Shown: in pieces, positions 1 through 10,563 of the stretch | How positions within the stretch are numbered: position 1 is the stretch's first letter | Layout of the letters: each line of letters opens with the position of its first letter | DNA from: Phytophthora quininea | Taxonomy: Eukaryota > Oomycota > Peronosporomycetes > Peronosporales > Peronosporaceae | Length of the DNA stretch: 64,000 bases | NCBI GenBank assembly: GCA_011947345.1 | Contig: JAAVTG010000570.1 | Coordinates: forward strand, 310,001-374,000 | Direction of reading: 5' to 3' | Notes under the pieces: model-generated | Seen by the model: the letters and a program-made list of their open reading frames with translations, nothing else | The model's database searches: none | What the model was told of the DNA's origin: nothing | Program-made: the position numbers and the translations under genes

Positions 1-136
1 GAGTGGTCTCATCATGGTTGGCCAGGAACAGCACCGTGTGCGGCACCTTCTTGAGACCGAGCGCCACACGCGCACGGCAGCAGAATGGGCAGTGGTCGTA
101 GATGTAGAGCTGCGGGAGCGGAGCAGCGTCAGCCAT
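1..136 (-). CDS. Glutaredoxin 2 (GrxB)-like protein, N-terminal part
   Basis: The minus strand from the ATG at 136-134 reads MADAAPLPQLYIYDHCPFC and continues to the left window edge, so only about 45 codons are visible. The LYIYDHCPFC segment holds the CPxC redox motif of the thioredoxin fold and is followed by RARVALGLKKVPH and LANHDETT, as in bacterial glutaredoxin 2 and in the two full copies at 49095 and 58878. Unlike those copies it has no hydrophobic N-terminal segment, so it should be soluble. GrxB proteins are GST-shaped thiol oxidoreductases. The C-terminal helical domain lies outside the window. The family call is firm; the exact role is not known. Confidence 0.85.
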   Translation of the reverse strand, partial: MADAAPLPQLYIYDHCPFCCRARVALGLKKVPHTVLFLANHDETT

Positions 137-645
137 GGCGGAAGCAAGTGGAATCGAGAGCGACGAGATGCGAATTCGGCTGTGGCGGCTGGAGACCGCC
201 GCTTGTCCGACGTGGCGGCTCGGGATAAGCTGCCCCTCTCAAATCGTTTGAGATGGCTTCAACACGAGCAAATGATCACATCGGCAACGCTGGCCGCGAG
301 CTCGTCCGGCAGCGATGCTCATGGCGCCTGCCGCCAATTGCAGGTTTCCGAAGAGATTGAAGGTGACGGGCGAATTCGTCATGAGCTGCTCTGGTCATAT
401 CGGTACCGCAAAGATCGCCAAGCGGTTTAGCGGACCACTTGTTATTGTGCGCGGCCGTCCACAAGTCGTGGGGTGACTAGCGTCTTGAAGCAAACGAGAA
501 CTCCCAGCGTCGAAAAGCGAGCGCCATCTGCGTGTGAAAGTGCCCTAGAAACCATGCGCCATGAGGTTCTGCTCGGCAGATGCCCCGCCGGCTCCTGGTC
601 ATGATACGGAATGCTTCGTCCACCAACGTGGTTATCCCGACGCAT
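137..645. other. Intergenic region between divergent GrxB and MIP genes
   Basis: No convincing gene is seen. The short open frames here lack domain features and overlap one another. The stretch should hold the promoters of both divergent neighbours. Confidence 0.4.
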
Positions 646-660
646 GCTCACTCTCCATTT
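646..660 (+). promoter_or_regulatory. Oomycete-type core promoter (Inr + FPR) of the first MIP gene
   Basis: GCTCACTCTCCATTT differs by one base from the Phytophthora initiator/flanking consensus GCTCATTYYNCAWTTT and lies 25 nt upstream of the ATG at 685. Confidence 0.55.
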
Positions 661-684
661 CCAACCGTCGACCACAGCTCAAGA

Positions 685-1757
685 ATGGCGGAACCGAGCT
701 TCGTCAACAGCGGCCAGTACGTCTGCGACTTGGCCGAGAAATCGGCACACTCCGCCCCCGACGACATCAACAGCGAGAAGCGCAGACTTAACCGCTACCC
801 GTCCACGCCGCACACGCCGATGAACCGTCGACCTAACAGCCAAAATTCCGAGTACAACTTCGCCACGACGCCGTACACCCTCGACGGCTTCCTCAGTCCA
901 ATTCGATGCACTCGGCGCTGCACCAGACCAACCGCAGCCAGGCGTGGATTGTCGACGAAAAGACCCGCAGGCTCCCGATCATCACCAAGAGCGTCCACCT
1001 TCGCGAATGTCTCGCCGAGTTTCTCGGGACGTTGGTCCTCACTGCCTTCGGTATCGGCGTCAACAACCAAGTTGCAGTGACCAAGGACACCAACGGCTCA
1101 TGGGTAAGTGTTAACCTGTGCTGGGGGATCGGCCTACTCATCGGGGTCTACGTGGCTGAAGGAATCAGCGGTGCTCACTTGAACACTGCCGTCTCCTTCA
1201 CCCACGCAGTGTACGGCCGACTCCCATGGTGGAAAGTGCCAGGCTACGCCTTATCACAAACGTTTGGCGCTTTCGTCGGCGCTGCGCTGGTCTACCTGTA
1301 CACCTACCAGAAATTGCTGTTGGTGGACCCGCACAAGGAGAAAATGCAAGCCAATTTCGCGACGTATCCTGCGGACGGCATCTCAAACGCCACTGCCTTC
1401 TACAGCGAAGCGTTGGCTACTGCTTTGCTGCTGCTTGCGATTTACGCCATTACTGATGAAAAGAATCGTGGCGCAGGTCCCGTGGGCACGCCGTTTGCCT
1501 TTGCACTGCTGTTCATGGCGCTTGGAATGGCATTCGGCATGAATACGGGGTATGCCCTGAACCCTGCGCGAGACTTTGGTCCTCGACTTCTCACCTACAT
1601 CGCTGGCTTCGGGTCCAAGGTGTTCACTGCAAACGAGTTCTACTTCTGGGTGCCAGTGTTTGGGCCGATCATCGGCGGCGTCATTGGCGCTGGAGTGTAC
1701 ATTTTACTCGTGCAGATCCAGCACGACAGACAAGAAGAGGATGAAGAAGATGTATAA
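685..1757 (+). CDS. MIP family aquaglyceroporin 1 (acidic-tail type; frame break in N-terminal region)
   Basis: The MIP domain (906-1757) has six membrane segments. HLRECLAEFLG opens helix 1, the first pore box is GAHLNTAV (NTA instead of NPA), and the second is ALNPARDFGPR. The protein ends in an acidic tail, RQEEDEEDV, shared only with the next gene. The start at 685 gives MAEPSFVNSG, matching MDEASFVHSG of the neighbour, but this part is in another frame than the MIP domain. The switch lies around 880-900 and fits loss of one base; an intron or an internal start at 906 (MHSALHQTNR) are alternatives. Expected role: channel for glycerol, water or other small neutral solutes. The family is certain; the N-terminal model is not. 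Confidence 0.85.
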
Positions 1758-2152
1758 GTCGATAAGGAAAGTAATGCCGCTGCTGTTCAACTTCTTTTGC
1801 ATCAAAAGTTTGTCATCCAAGTCGTCATTTACTCACTCAAGCGAGTCGATATCTCACTACTGTACAGTAAATTGGTCGCCGTCTAGATTGAGGTCTATCC
1901 ATTTGTGAACATGTGCTCCTTTGGAAGCCACTTGACAATTGGAACAGCCGAAGCCAAGCAGAGAGAGCCCACACGAATTGTCCCGTATCATTGACAACGT
2001 CCACCAATCTCCACACACAGGCAACACCTGCCGAGTTGTCCCTTGTGCAGATGGAAATCTTTTCGTAGCTGGTCTTGGCGGTGCCATTTGGACAGTCTCC
2101 CGAAATTCGTCACTCTTAATCTCGACCCCGACCAACCAGACCAGCCAACAAA
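1758..2152. other. Intergenic region between MIP genes 1 and 2
   Basis: About 395 bp without a supported gene; presumably the 3' end of the first gene and the promoter of the second. The short open frames are not conserved in the paralogous spacers. Confidence 0.4.
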
Positions 2153-3155
2153 ATGGACGAGGCCAGCTTCGTGCACAGTGGCGACATTTTCACACTGCAT
2201 GACAAGTCCGGGTATGAGCTGCCTTACCAGAGCAAAAGCACTCCCGGGAGGCCCACCCGGCGTACCGGGTTGTCGTCGTCGCATGCCACGCTCCTACTCG
2301 ATGCACTCGGTGATGCACGAGACCAACCGATGCCACATCAACATCGCCCCGCAAGCTCGAGAGCACATCCCGTTCATCACCAAGAGCGTCCACATGCGCG
2401 AATGTCTGGCCGAGTTCCTTGCCACGATGGTCTTCCTCTGTTTCGGGCTCGGTGTCAACAACGAAGTGAATCTCTCGGACAACAAGAACGGCACGTTCCT
2501 CAGTGTCAACATTTGCTGGGGGATCGGCGTCTTGATCGGTGTCTACGTCGCTGAAGGGGTCAGTGGAGCGCACTTGAACACCGCTGTCACCTTCACCCAT
2601 GCCGTCTTCGGTCGTCTCCCGTGGTGGAAAGTGCCTGGATATGCTGCTGCTCAAACCCTCGGAGCGTTCTGCGCGGCAGGACTGATCTACGTCTTCCACT
2701 ACCAAAATCTCTTGGCCCACGACCCGCACATGGAGACGACCCAGAGCAACTTCGCGACGTATCCGACCGACGGTGTGTCCAACCTCACCGCCTTCTACAC
2801 GGAAGTGTTGGGCACTGCGTTCTTACTGATGGCCATCTACGCTATCACGGACGAACGGAACCGAGGTGCCGGTGCGACGGGAGTCCCATTTGCATTCGCG
2901 TTGCTGTTCATGGCGCTTGGCATGGCGTTCGGTATGAACACCGGGTACGCTCTGAATCCGGCACGCGACTTTGGTCCTCGATTCTTCACCCTCATGGTCG
3001 GCTATGGCCCGCAGGTCTTCAGCTCGCACTCGTACTACTTCTGGGTGCCGATCATCGGTCCGCTAGTCGGTGGGGTCGTGGGCGCTGGGTCGTACTTCTT
3101 CCTGGTGCAGTTGCAGCACGGCAGCGACGAGGACGACGACGACGACGACATGTAA
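2153..3155 (+). CDS. MIP family aquaglyceroporin 2 (acidic-tail type; frame break in N-terminal region)
   Basis: Closest in this window to the gene at 685. It shares the N-terminus (MDEASFVHSG), an S-S/Y-x-MHSxxHxTNR block before helix 1, GVYVAEGVSGAHLNTAV at the first pore box and ALNPARDFGPR at the second. The tail after VQLQHG is SDEDDDDDDM, so both genes encode acidic C-termini absent from the other MIPs. The N-terminal frame (from 2153) and the MIP frame (from about 2283) differ by a two-base loss or its equivalent between about 2212 and 2283. A start at 2283 or 2301 would give a complete MIP without the extension. Probably a tandem duplicate of gene 1. Confidence 0.85.
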
Positions 3156-3274
3156 ACCACCACAAAACCGCAGTGGTTTGGAGCGCAGTTTATTTGAAGT
3201 GAACGATGTATCGAGGCTACCGAACGAGTGTGATAATGTTAATATACCGGAGCTTGAGCAGCGATGGAGTCTAG

Positions 3275-3879
3275 TCAACAGGTGCAGAGATATCTCGAGC
3301 GAAAGTATCTCGCGATTGACCAGAACCACTTCTTGAGGTTTGGAGGCAGCACGAGCTCCATTTGCACGCGGTGGGCGACGATCTCTCCGTCTTCGTCTAC
3401 GACGTTGGCGACCCCGTACTTTAGAAGTCCCAGATGGACGTTGAGCATGGCCGAGAAGCTGCGTGTGGTTGGGATATAATGAGCTACACGAACGATGGGA
3501 TAAGCTACGGATACCAGTGAGGACGCTGAGCGATATTTACCCTGCGGCGCGGGTCGGCTAATGGCGACGCATTCTGCATGGCATTCCTTCCGTCGGCGAC
3601 AAAGAGCACGCGAGGTGCGCGCGAAACGTTCGGAATTGGCGGTGATGTGGAGTCTGGAGTCGAAGCGAACCAAACCATCACGCCGGTGGATGGAGAGCTG
3701 GCGGGCAATTCATGAAGCGATGGAGTGGACGGAGTGACGGACTCGGCACGGTTCGATTGACTGGCGGGAAGGTTATGCCGAAGGCGGTGAGGAGGCGCTA
3801 CGTGAAGTGGGCTTGCCAGTGTTTGGAAAACCAGGTTAGTATTGTCGGTGCAGGCAAAGTGGATGCTGACTCGGGGCAC
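3275..3879 (-). CDS. Hypothetical protein, two exons predicted
   Basis: I do not recognise this protein. Two minus-strand frames join cleanly across a 56-nt candidate intron (3514 down to 3459, GTATCC...ACGCAG) with phase 2 preserved. Exon 1 from the ATG at 3879 is Ser/Pro-rich and contains RVLFVADGRNAMQ. Exon 2 reads FSAMLNVHLGLLKYGVANVV and then VDEDGEIVAHRV before a stop at 3275. Intron size and the composition of exon 2 look like a real oomycete gene. It converges on the MIP gene at 2153-3155. It could still be chance or a gene relic. Confidence 0.35.
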
Positions 3880-6022
3880 TATTGAGCAATGGAAGTGGCG
3901 GTGGAGAAAAGTTTTTTTAGATGGAAGCGGGAGGGCGTTGGACGAGTACTCGCCTGAGCGACGACCGTTCTGCAGGGGGCTAATGGCATTTGTTCAGGAA
4001 ATAGCAAGAAGAGTGACGACGATCTCATTTGCCATGAAAGACGTCTAGCCAGCACAGCTCCAGTGCCAGCTACGTCAGCAGCATTTCAGCGAATATGTTC
4101 CGCTTCAAGTGTGTGGCCGACTTCACAAGGAAAATCGCCTCTAAAATAGTTCGATTTTCAGTCTCGCTATCAGGAGGCTGATCGACGTTCAATAGAGTGC
4201 TGGAAATGAGCGCGTACATGGGGAACTGAAAATTAGCGGAAAAGGAAACTCGAAGGTCCTTGACACAATATCAGAGACTTGTGTTCTAGTGTTCTTTGCA
4301 TAGACGAAACTTTGTCGGGGCTGAAATGTTGCCTTGAAAGGACTGCGATACCAAGCAACAATTGCTTCTCCAACAATTACTTTGCAGCAGCTTCCTGCAC
4401 GTGACCCGGTGTTTGTCATTGTCTTAATTTCGCGGAGGAAGTGTAATCTTTAGTGGCTGGGTCGTTCAACTAATCTCGAGGTTGAAGCGAATGACAGCCG
4501 CATGACTTGACCGCGTCTGACAGTCAGCCCCGGGTGCGATACTCAAACCGGACCGCCGACATTGCACCGCAACGGTGACTCGCAAGGCCGCACGCTTCCG
4601 GCTGTGATTGAACTTGGCCAGCAACGACAAGTCGTCGACAACCCCGGCATGAGTCACGCGCAGCGCTAGGTCGGCCAAAGGCAACATCCCGAGCCAGCTT
4701 CAACGGCGTCCTAGACCTCTCACCCAACGATTTAGACTCGCTGCTCGCGAAAGCATCAAGCCTTAACCAAACTCTTCCACGCAGAGCGTACCAACCCCCA
4801 GCCTTGAGCAGCACGTTGCTGTTAAATCGCTGCCGTTTATGCATAGACACGGTGCCACGGCAACTCATCCCGCTTTGAGGGGGCGCTTCAGAAATCGCCC
4901 AAGCAACGGTGCTTGGTCGGCGCCAAACAGAAGCTCACTGGGCACCAAGCAAGCCTGAACAAGTCTCCGTTGCAGACGATGACCGGGTGACGAGCTGCTG
5001 CTCAGCGCTTTAATAACACACAACTTTAGTCAATTGGAGCGACGAAGGAGACGAGGAGGGAGCACCTGCATTCCTCGCGCATCCGCTCCGGCTCAAACGA
5101 CAACGCCTTGAAGTCTCAGGATGGATTTCACCAGATTGCACCGGGCGATTCGTCCCTGCGCTGCTCACCAACCGCGTCACACGTCAAAGGATGTCGGCCA
5201 GACCGAGTCGGTTGCCGACTGCCGACACGAGTTCACGTTGAAGCTTGTGTTAAATAAAGCGAGTGCTTGAACATGCTGTAGCTCTGTACAGGATAGAAGG
5301 AAGTTTTTGCAGGATAGCGAGAAGGAGCCTGGTTGTACATGTAGTTAAAGCTTGTGCACGTTGCTGAGGCCCTCCGACTGGTTTAGCGGACAGTGTGGAT
5401 AGCGACCGCGCCACGTGCAACCCTTGAAATTTGGCCCCTCAATAGGAATATCGTCAGAGATAAAGACATTTTGTACAATGACCTTGACCCTGTGCTGATG
5501 CGTCCACAACCTTTTCTCCAGTTTCCTGTGCATTTGCAGCTCCTTGCATCGTCGCTGGCGATTCGTATCGCTAGGTTGGATGATGGAGTAGCAATTACAG
5601 CATACATACAGCATTCACCGGCTATTACAGCGCAAGACAAACTGTAGCTTCGTTCAATTTATCTTTGGTTAAGTGTCGAAAACATTTATCTATCGATTGC
5701 CTAAGCACCATCTGCAGCTTGCCACACCACTAGCTAGACTACTAACCCCTCCTCTTGTTTCCCAATACTGTCATGCTAGCTTGTGAATTCGTCCAGAAAG
5801 AAGGATCTCGAGCTGCCCGACGAACAATTAGGATTTTGACCGTCAATACTAAACCTCGAATTAGGAATACCACTATCCTTTCCGACTCTAAACATCCCAC
5901 AGTATCTTTGACGACACGCAAGCTGAAGTTTGGTCGGGCTGCTTCAACCGGACCGTCAAATCCGAGGCCTGTCGTCGATGACGGGCACTTTCTCGTGTCG
6001 CGTAGTAGTTGGGCGAGTCCGA
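3880..6022. other. Large intergenic region
   Basis: About 2.1 kb in which I find no supported gene, RNA or repeat. Open frames are short, overlap on both strands and lack recognisable motifs. Confidence 0.35.
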
Positions 6023-6037
6023 GTTCATTCTCCTTTT
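6023..6037 (+). promoter_or_regulatory. Inr-like core promoter of MIP gene 3
   Basis: GTTCATTCTCCTTTT resembles the oomycete initiator plus flanking region and lies about 60 nt upstream of the ATG at 6099. Confidence 0.45.
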
Positions 6038-6098
6038 GCCGCCTCGAGCACACCTTCGGGTCGAGAGCTGTCCGTCCCCGTCGTTTGCTTCATCGTCC

Positions 6099-7027
6099 AT
6101 GGCTCCGTTCCCGTCCAACCAGAACGTGGTGTCGCCCAACCAGACCCTGCAGCCTTTCGAGGATGTCGACGCCAAGCACGAGGCCTCCTACATCGACATG
6201 CCGCTGACCCCCAAGGCGTCGACCCCGTCCGGCGGCAAGGCCACCGGATTGAACCGCTTTGCCGTACAGAGCGTCCACATGCGCGAGTGTCTCGCAGAGT
6301 TCCTCGGCACCTTCGTCATGATCCTCTTTGGCATGGGCGTCAACAACCAAGTGACTAACTCCAAGGACGCCAACGGCACGTGGCTCAGCATCAACATGTG
6401 CTGGGGCATCGGCGTGCTCATCGGCGTCTACTGCACCGAAGGCATCAGCGGTGCCCACTTGAACACGGCCGTGACGTTGGCTCACTGCGTGTACGGCCGT
6501 CTGCCGTGGTGGAAGGCACCCGGTTACATGATCTCTCAACTGCTGGGCGCTTTCGTCGGAGCTTTCGTCATTTGGGTCATGCAGTGGCAGAATTTGAACG
6601 TGATCGATCCGAACCGTGAGACGACGCAGAGCAGCTTCGCCACCTATCCGAGCGACCAGATCTCCAACTACACGGCCTTCTACACGGAGGTGGTTGGTAC
6701 GGGTATGTTGCTGCTCGGCATCTACGCCATCACGGACCAGCGCAACCGCCCGGCGGGTCCTGTAGGAGCTCCGTTTGCCTTCTGTCTGCTGATTATGGCA
6801 CTGGGCATGTGCATTGGCATGAACACTGGTTACGCTATCAACCCGGCGCGTGACTTGGGCCCTCGTCTCTTCACGAGCGTCGCTGGATGGGGCTCCAAGG
6901 TCTTCACTGTGCGCGACCACTACTTTGGATCCCGATCGTCGGCCCTCTGCTTGGTGGCGTCCTCGGAGCGGGCCTGTATGTGGTTATGGTGCAGATCCAC
7001 CACCCGCCGCAGCAAGTGCTTCCGTAA
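6099..7027 (+). CDS. MIP family aquaglyceroporin 3 (C-terminal frameshift)
   Basis: Starts MAPFPSNQNVV at 6099. A YIDMPLTPK motif lies in the N-terminal tail, followed by HMRECLAEFLGTF, GAHLNTAV (altered first box) and AINPARDLGPR (intact second box). After VFTVRDHYF the frame breaks: near 6925 one base is missing compared with paralogues (TACTTTGGATCC against TACTTCTGGATCC). Resuming one frame over gives the normal WIPI...GLYVV...IHHPPQQVLP ending with TAA at 7025-7027. As read literally, the original frame runs on to 7166 with an unrelated tail. Uses MQWQNLNVIDPNRE in the middle loop, like gene 4. Confidence 0.88.
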
Positions 7028-8152
7028 GGAAGACGAGTCAAGAATTGCGCGGGCTTTGGCGAAGGAGAACGGACAGCGTGCGTGCGTTGGTGTCAGTGTC
7101 GTAGTCGAGAACTTGCGCCCCTACGCTTTCAAATGTAGGCTTCATGACATAACTCTTATATACTAGCGAACTGGTTCTCGGAAGGTCTTGTGCCTGGGTT
7201 TACACCGCATCATTTTGCTCCAGCAGGCGCGCCAACAAGGGCAGCATCGATCAGGTCGGCATCATCGTCGAGCCGTGCATCGTCGAGCGCAGCAAAACAG
7301 GAATGAGCTCGGCACTCTTAGATCTCTGCCGGAACATTGTGTTTCCAAGCCCCTCGAGCATTCAAGAGCCTCCGCAGGTATCGCAGTGAGAGCGTCGAGG
7401 TCATCCACCCCACAACAGCTTTGATCAGCAAAAGGATCATGACCGCGACATCTTTGTGACGAGAACCAAGAAATTCAGCGGCCCACAAGCGTCTGCTGCG
7501 CCACGACGAGACTAGTAGTCGCGTATCCAGCTCTGAAGAGCTCAACGTTCAGTTTTGTCGTTTAACGACGGTGGGTGTTGATGCCTCAAGCGCTCGTCGA
7601 TTTGCTTCTCGATGAAAATCCGGCAGCCTGATTCCTACTCAACAACAAAACACCAGACCCCTCTAGTTGTCTTTTCCATCGAGGATGTAGCGGGCTATCG
7701 ACTCCACCGAGCCCATGCCAACAACTAACTTAATCCGTCCGTCTTCGCCAACAACTAAGGCTTTAGTATCTTTGAAGCGCGTTTCTGAAGTCGTGAGACA
7801 GGGAGGCCATGTTGGCAAGGCAAAGCTGCTTGTGCGGCCAAAATGCACGAGGAATCGACCGGAAACGCAGTACATACTCCGCCACCTCCACAATCCGCAG
7901 CCCAAGGATCTCCTTTGCATCGATAAGATGTCGATTGGCGCTCACCGAGACCAGCGGCGCGCGCCAACATGACGACTCGTGCGGGGTACGAACCGAGCGG
8001 TCTCAAAACTTAATTGCTAGGACCTGCGCATTTCTCGCAAAATAATTGCTATCCCACCGTGTGGGCTCGCTTGCTCGGCAATTAACATCCTATGTAGCAG
8101 CAGCGATAGTTTCGCTGCCTTCGAGAACGACGGCCTGGGCATTGTCAAGCCC
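7028..8152. other. Intergenic region between MIP genes 3 and 4
   Basis: About 1.1 kb without a supported gene. Opposing open frames at 7663-8006 show no domain or conservation within the window. Confidence 0.35.
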
Positions 8153-8168
8153 AGTCATTCTCAAAATT
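8153..8168 (+). promoter_or_regulatory. Inr-like core promoter of MIP gene 4
   Basis: AGTCATTCTCAAAATT, about 50 nt before the ATG at 8217, fits the oomycete initiator pattern. Confidence 0.45.
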
Positions 8169-8216
8169 CCTTCCAACAGCCCAAGCGCATTGGATTCCAG
8201 TCTACTTCCTTCTACG

Positions 8217-9151
8217 ATGTCCCCTAAGTACATGACGGAGGACGTGGAGGCGACACCTGCCGACAACTTCGCCATGAACGACCAAGTCGACAAGGTCGAG
8301 AGCGGCTACGCCAATATGCCTATGACCCCAAGGCCACCGACCTCGTGCCGGTGCTGGCCGAGAAGCGGACGGGCATGTACCGGTTCGCAGTCAAGAGCGT
8401 GCACCTCCGAGAGTGCCTGGCCGAGTTCCTCGGCACGTACGTCATGATCGTCTTCGGCATGGGTGTCAACAACCAGGTGACCAACTCGCAGGACGAGAAG
8501 GGCACGTGGCTCAGCATCAACATTTGCTGGGGCATCGGCGTCATGATCGGCGTCTACTGCTCCGAGGGCATCTCTGGCGCCAACCTCAACACGGCTGTGA
8601 CACTGGCCCACTGCGTGTACGGTCGTCTGCCGTGGTGGAAGGCGCCCGGTTACATGATCTCGCAGGTGATCGGCGCCTTCCTCGGCGCCTTCACGATTTG
8701 GGTCATGCAGTGGCAGAATTTGAACGTGATCGATCCGAACCGCGAGACGACGCAGAGCAGCTACTCGACGTATCCCGCAACTGGCATCTCCAACTACACG
8801 GCCTTCTACACTGAGTTCATCGGCACGGGGATGTTGGTATTGGCCATCTACGCCATCACCGATAAGAAGAACCGCCCCGCCGGCAAGTACGGCAACGCCT
8901 TCGCCTTTGCACTGATGATCATGGCGCTGGGCATGGCGTTCGGCATGAACACTGGCTACGCTGTGAACCCTGCGCGTGACTTCGGTCCTCGCCTGTTCAC
9001 GTTCTGCGCTGGCTGGGGCAGCAAGACATTCACGTCGCACCACTATTACTTCTGGATCCCCATTGTAGCCGACTTGCTTGGTGGCGTTGCTGGTGCTGGT
9101 CTGTACCGCTTGTGTGTGGAGATCCACCACCCTCAGACACCCCTCCTTTAG
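8217..9151 (+). CDS. MIP family aquaglyceroporin 4 (frameshift in N-terminal C-tract)
   Basis: From the ATG at 8217 the N-terminal tail reads MSPKYMTEDVE... to KVESGYANMPMTP. There the C-tract is CCCC (8326-8329), where intact paralogues have CCCCC encoding TPK, and the frame shifts by one. The MIP domain continues in the next frame from VLAEKRTGMYRF to IHHPQTPLL and stop at 9151. Boxes are GANLNTAV and AVNPARDFGPR. Its middle segment (IGAFLGAF) is shared with the A pair (9466 and 11809) but not with other copies, pointing to gene conversion. Probably intact in the organism. Confidence 0.88.
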
Positions 9152-9465
9152 ACGAGTGGATGAAGTGGCTGAGCAAGACGTAGAAGTCTGAACGAAAAAT
9201 ACAATATTTATACCATAAGTACTTGTGCTGTTCCCTTCAACGTGTGCGTCATGATACAGCGTATGGAATCACCTGCAAACCAAGCACATGCTGCGCGAGC
9301 ATCTGCTAGACTGCCAAGATCAAGATGACAGATTCGTGAAGGTTTGACGACTTCAACACCCACAGAACCAAGCACCAACGTCGCGGATAGGATAATTTAC
9401 TCTATTGAATTGACACCGATCGCTATTGTACACTCTATCGGGACTCACTCGCAGTGCCGTCGACC

Positions 9466-10373
9466 TCACTGAGGCAGCGGCAGCGGCTCCTGCGGGTGGT
9501 GGATCTCCACGCACAGGCGGTACAGACCGGCGCCGGCAACGCCGCCCAGAGTCCGCCACCAGCGGGATCCAGAAGTAGTAGTTGCGTCGTGAACACCTTC
9601 GAGCCCCACCCGGCGCAGAACGTGAACAGCCGAGGACCCAAGTCACGCGCAGGGTTCACAGCGTAGCCAGTGTTCATGCCGAACGCCATGCCCAGCGCCA
9701 TGATCATCAACGCAAACGCGAACGGTGCGCCGACGGGGCCCGCCGGACGGTTGCGCTTGTCCGTGATGGCGTAGATGCTCAGCACCAGCATGGCCGTGCC
9801 GATGAACTCGGTGTAGAAGGCCGTGTAGTTGGAGATCTGGTCGCTCGGGTACGTCGAGAAGCTGCTCTGCGTGGTCTCGCGGTCCGGGTCCACCACATTC
9901 AGGTTCTGGTACTGCATGACGTAGATGACGAAGGCGCCGAGGAAGGCGCCGATCACCTGCGAGATCATGTAACCGGGCGCCTTCCACCACGGCAGACGAC
10001 CGTACACGCAGTGGGCCAGTGTCACGGCCGTGTTGAGGTTGGCGCCGGAGATGCCCTCGGAGCAGTAGACGCCGATGAGCACGCCGATGCCCCAGCACAT
10101 GTTGATGCTGAGCCACGTGCCGTTGGCGTCCTTGGAGTTCACGACTTGGTTGTTGACGCCCATGCCGAAGACGATCATGACGAAGGTGCCGAGGAACTCG
10201 GCCAGGCACTCTCGGAGGTGCACGCTCTGGGTGGAGAAGCGGGCGAGGCCCGACTGCTTGGTGGGCGACGGCAGCTGGAAGGCGACGGGGGCGTCGGTCT
10301 TGGGGGTGGTGGGCATCACCACGTAGCCGCTCTCGAGGTCGGCGGCGGGGGTTTGTGCGGAGGTTGCAGCCAT
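9466..10373 (-). CDS. MIP family aquaglyceroporin 5 (pair A, minus; two 2-bp deletions near C-terminus)
   Basis: The likely start is the ATG at 10373 (MAATSAQTPAADLESGY), directly after an ACAAAG-rich leader. An upstream in-frame extension to 10607 only translates the 5' leader. It has HLRECLAEFLG, GANLNTAV and AVNPARDLGPR. Against the sister gene at 11809 it lacks one GC of a GCGC repeat (near 9584) and one AG of an AGAG repeat (near 9553), so the last 45 or so codons are out of frame. The original stop would be at 9468-9466. Carries the IGAFLGAF segment shared with gene 4. Divergent from 11809 across a 1.07-kb spacer. Confidence 0.88.
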
Positions 10374-10548
10374 TGTCTTTGTTGTCTTTGTTGTCTTTGT
10401 TGTTTTTGGTCTGTGGTTGTAGGCTTGACTTGACTTGTGTTGTGGGTGCGACTGGAAGACTACAGCGGTGGATGCAGCGGGTAGCCGACCAGTACAGTTG
10501 TAGTGGTAGTGATTGTAGTTGTAGTCGTTGCTTGGCCAGTAGCTGGTG

Positions 10549-10563
10549 AAATGCAGAATGAGC
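10549..10563 (-). promoter_or_regulatory. Perfect Inr/FPR core promoter of MIP gene 5
   Basis: The reverse strand reads GCTCATTCTGCATTT, matching the Phytophthora GCTCATTYYNCAWTTT consensus over its first 15 bases, about 175 nt upstream of the ATG at 10373. Confidence 0.7.

Noticed and set aside
2212..2230. A 19-nt intron (GTATGAG...TTACCAG) that would repair the frame of MIP gene 2
   Set aside because: Far too short for spliceosomal introns; a small indel is more plausible.
8326..8329. Programmed ribosomal frameshifting in MIP genes
   Set aside because: The same kind of one-base loss affects unrelated genes and a retroelement, and sister MIP genes have the in-frame tract. Error is the simpler cause.
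9582..10433. Long antisense open frames (250-330 codons) opposite many MIP genes, e.g. 9582-10433, 11749-12738, 42002-42969
   Set aside because: They are His/Asp/Arg-rich, mirror the codon bias of the MIP strand, and recur only because the genes are duplicated.
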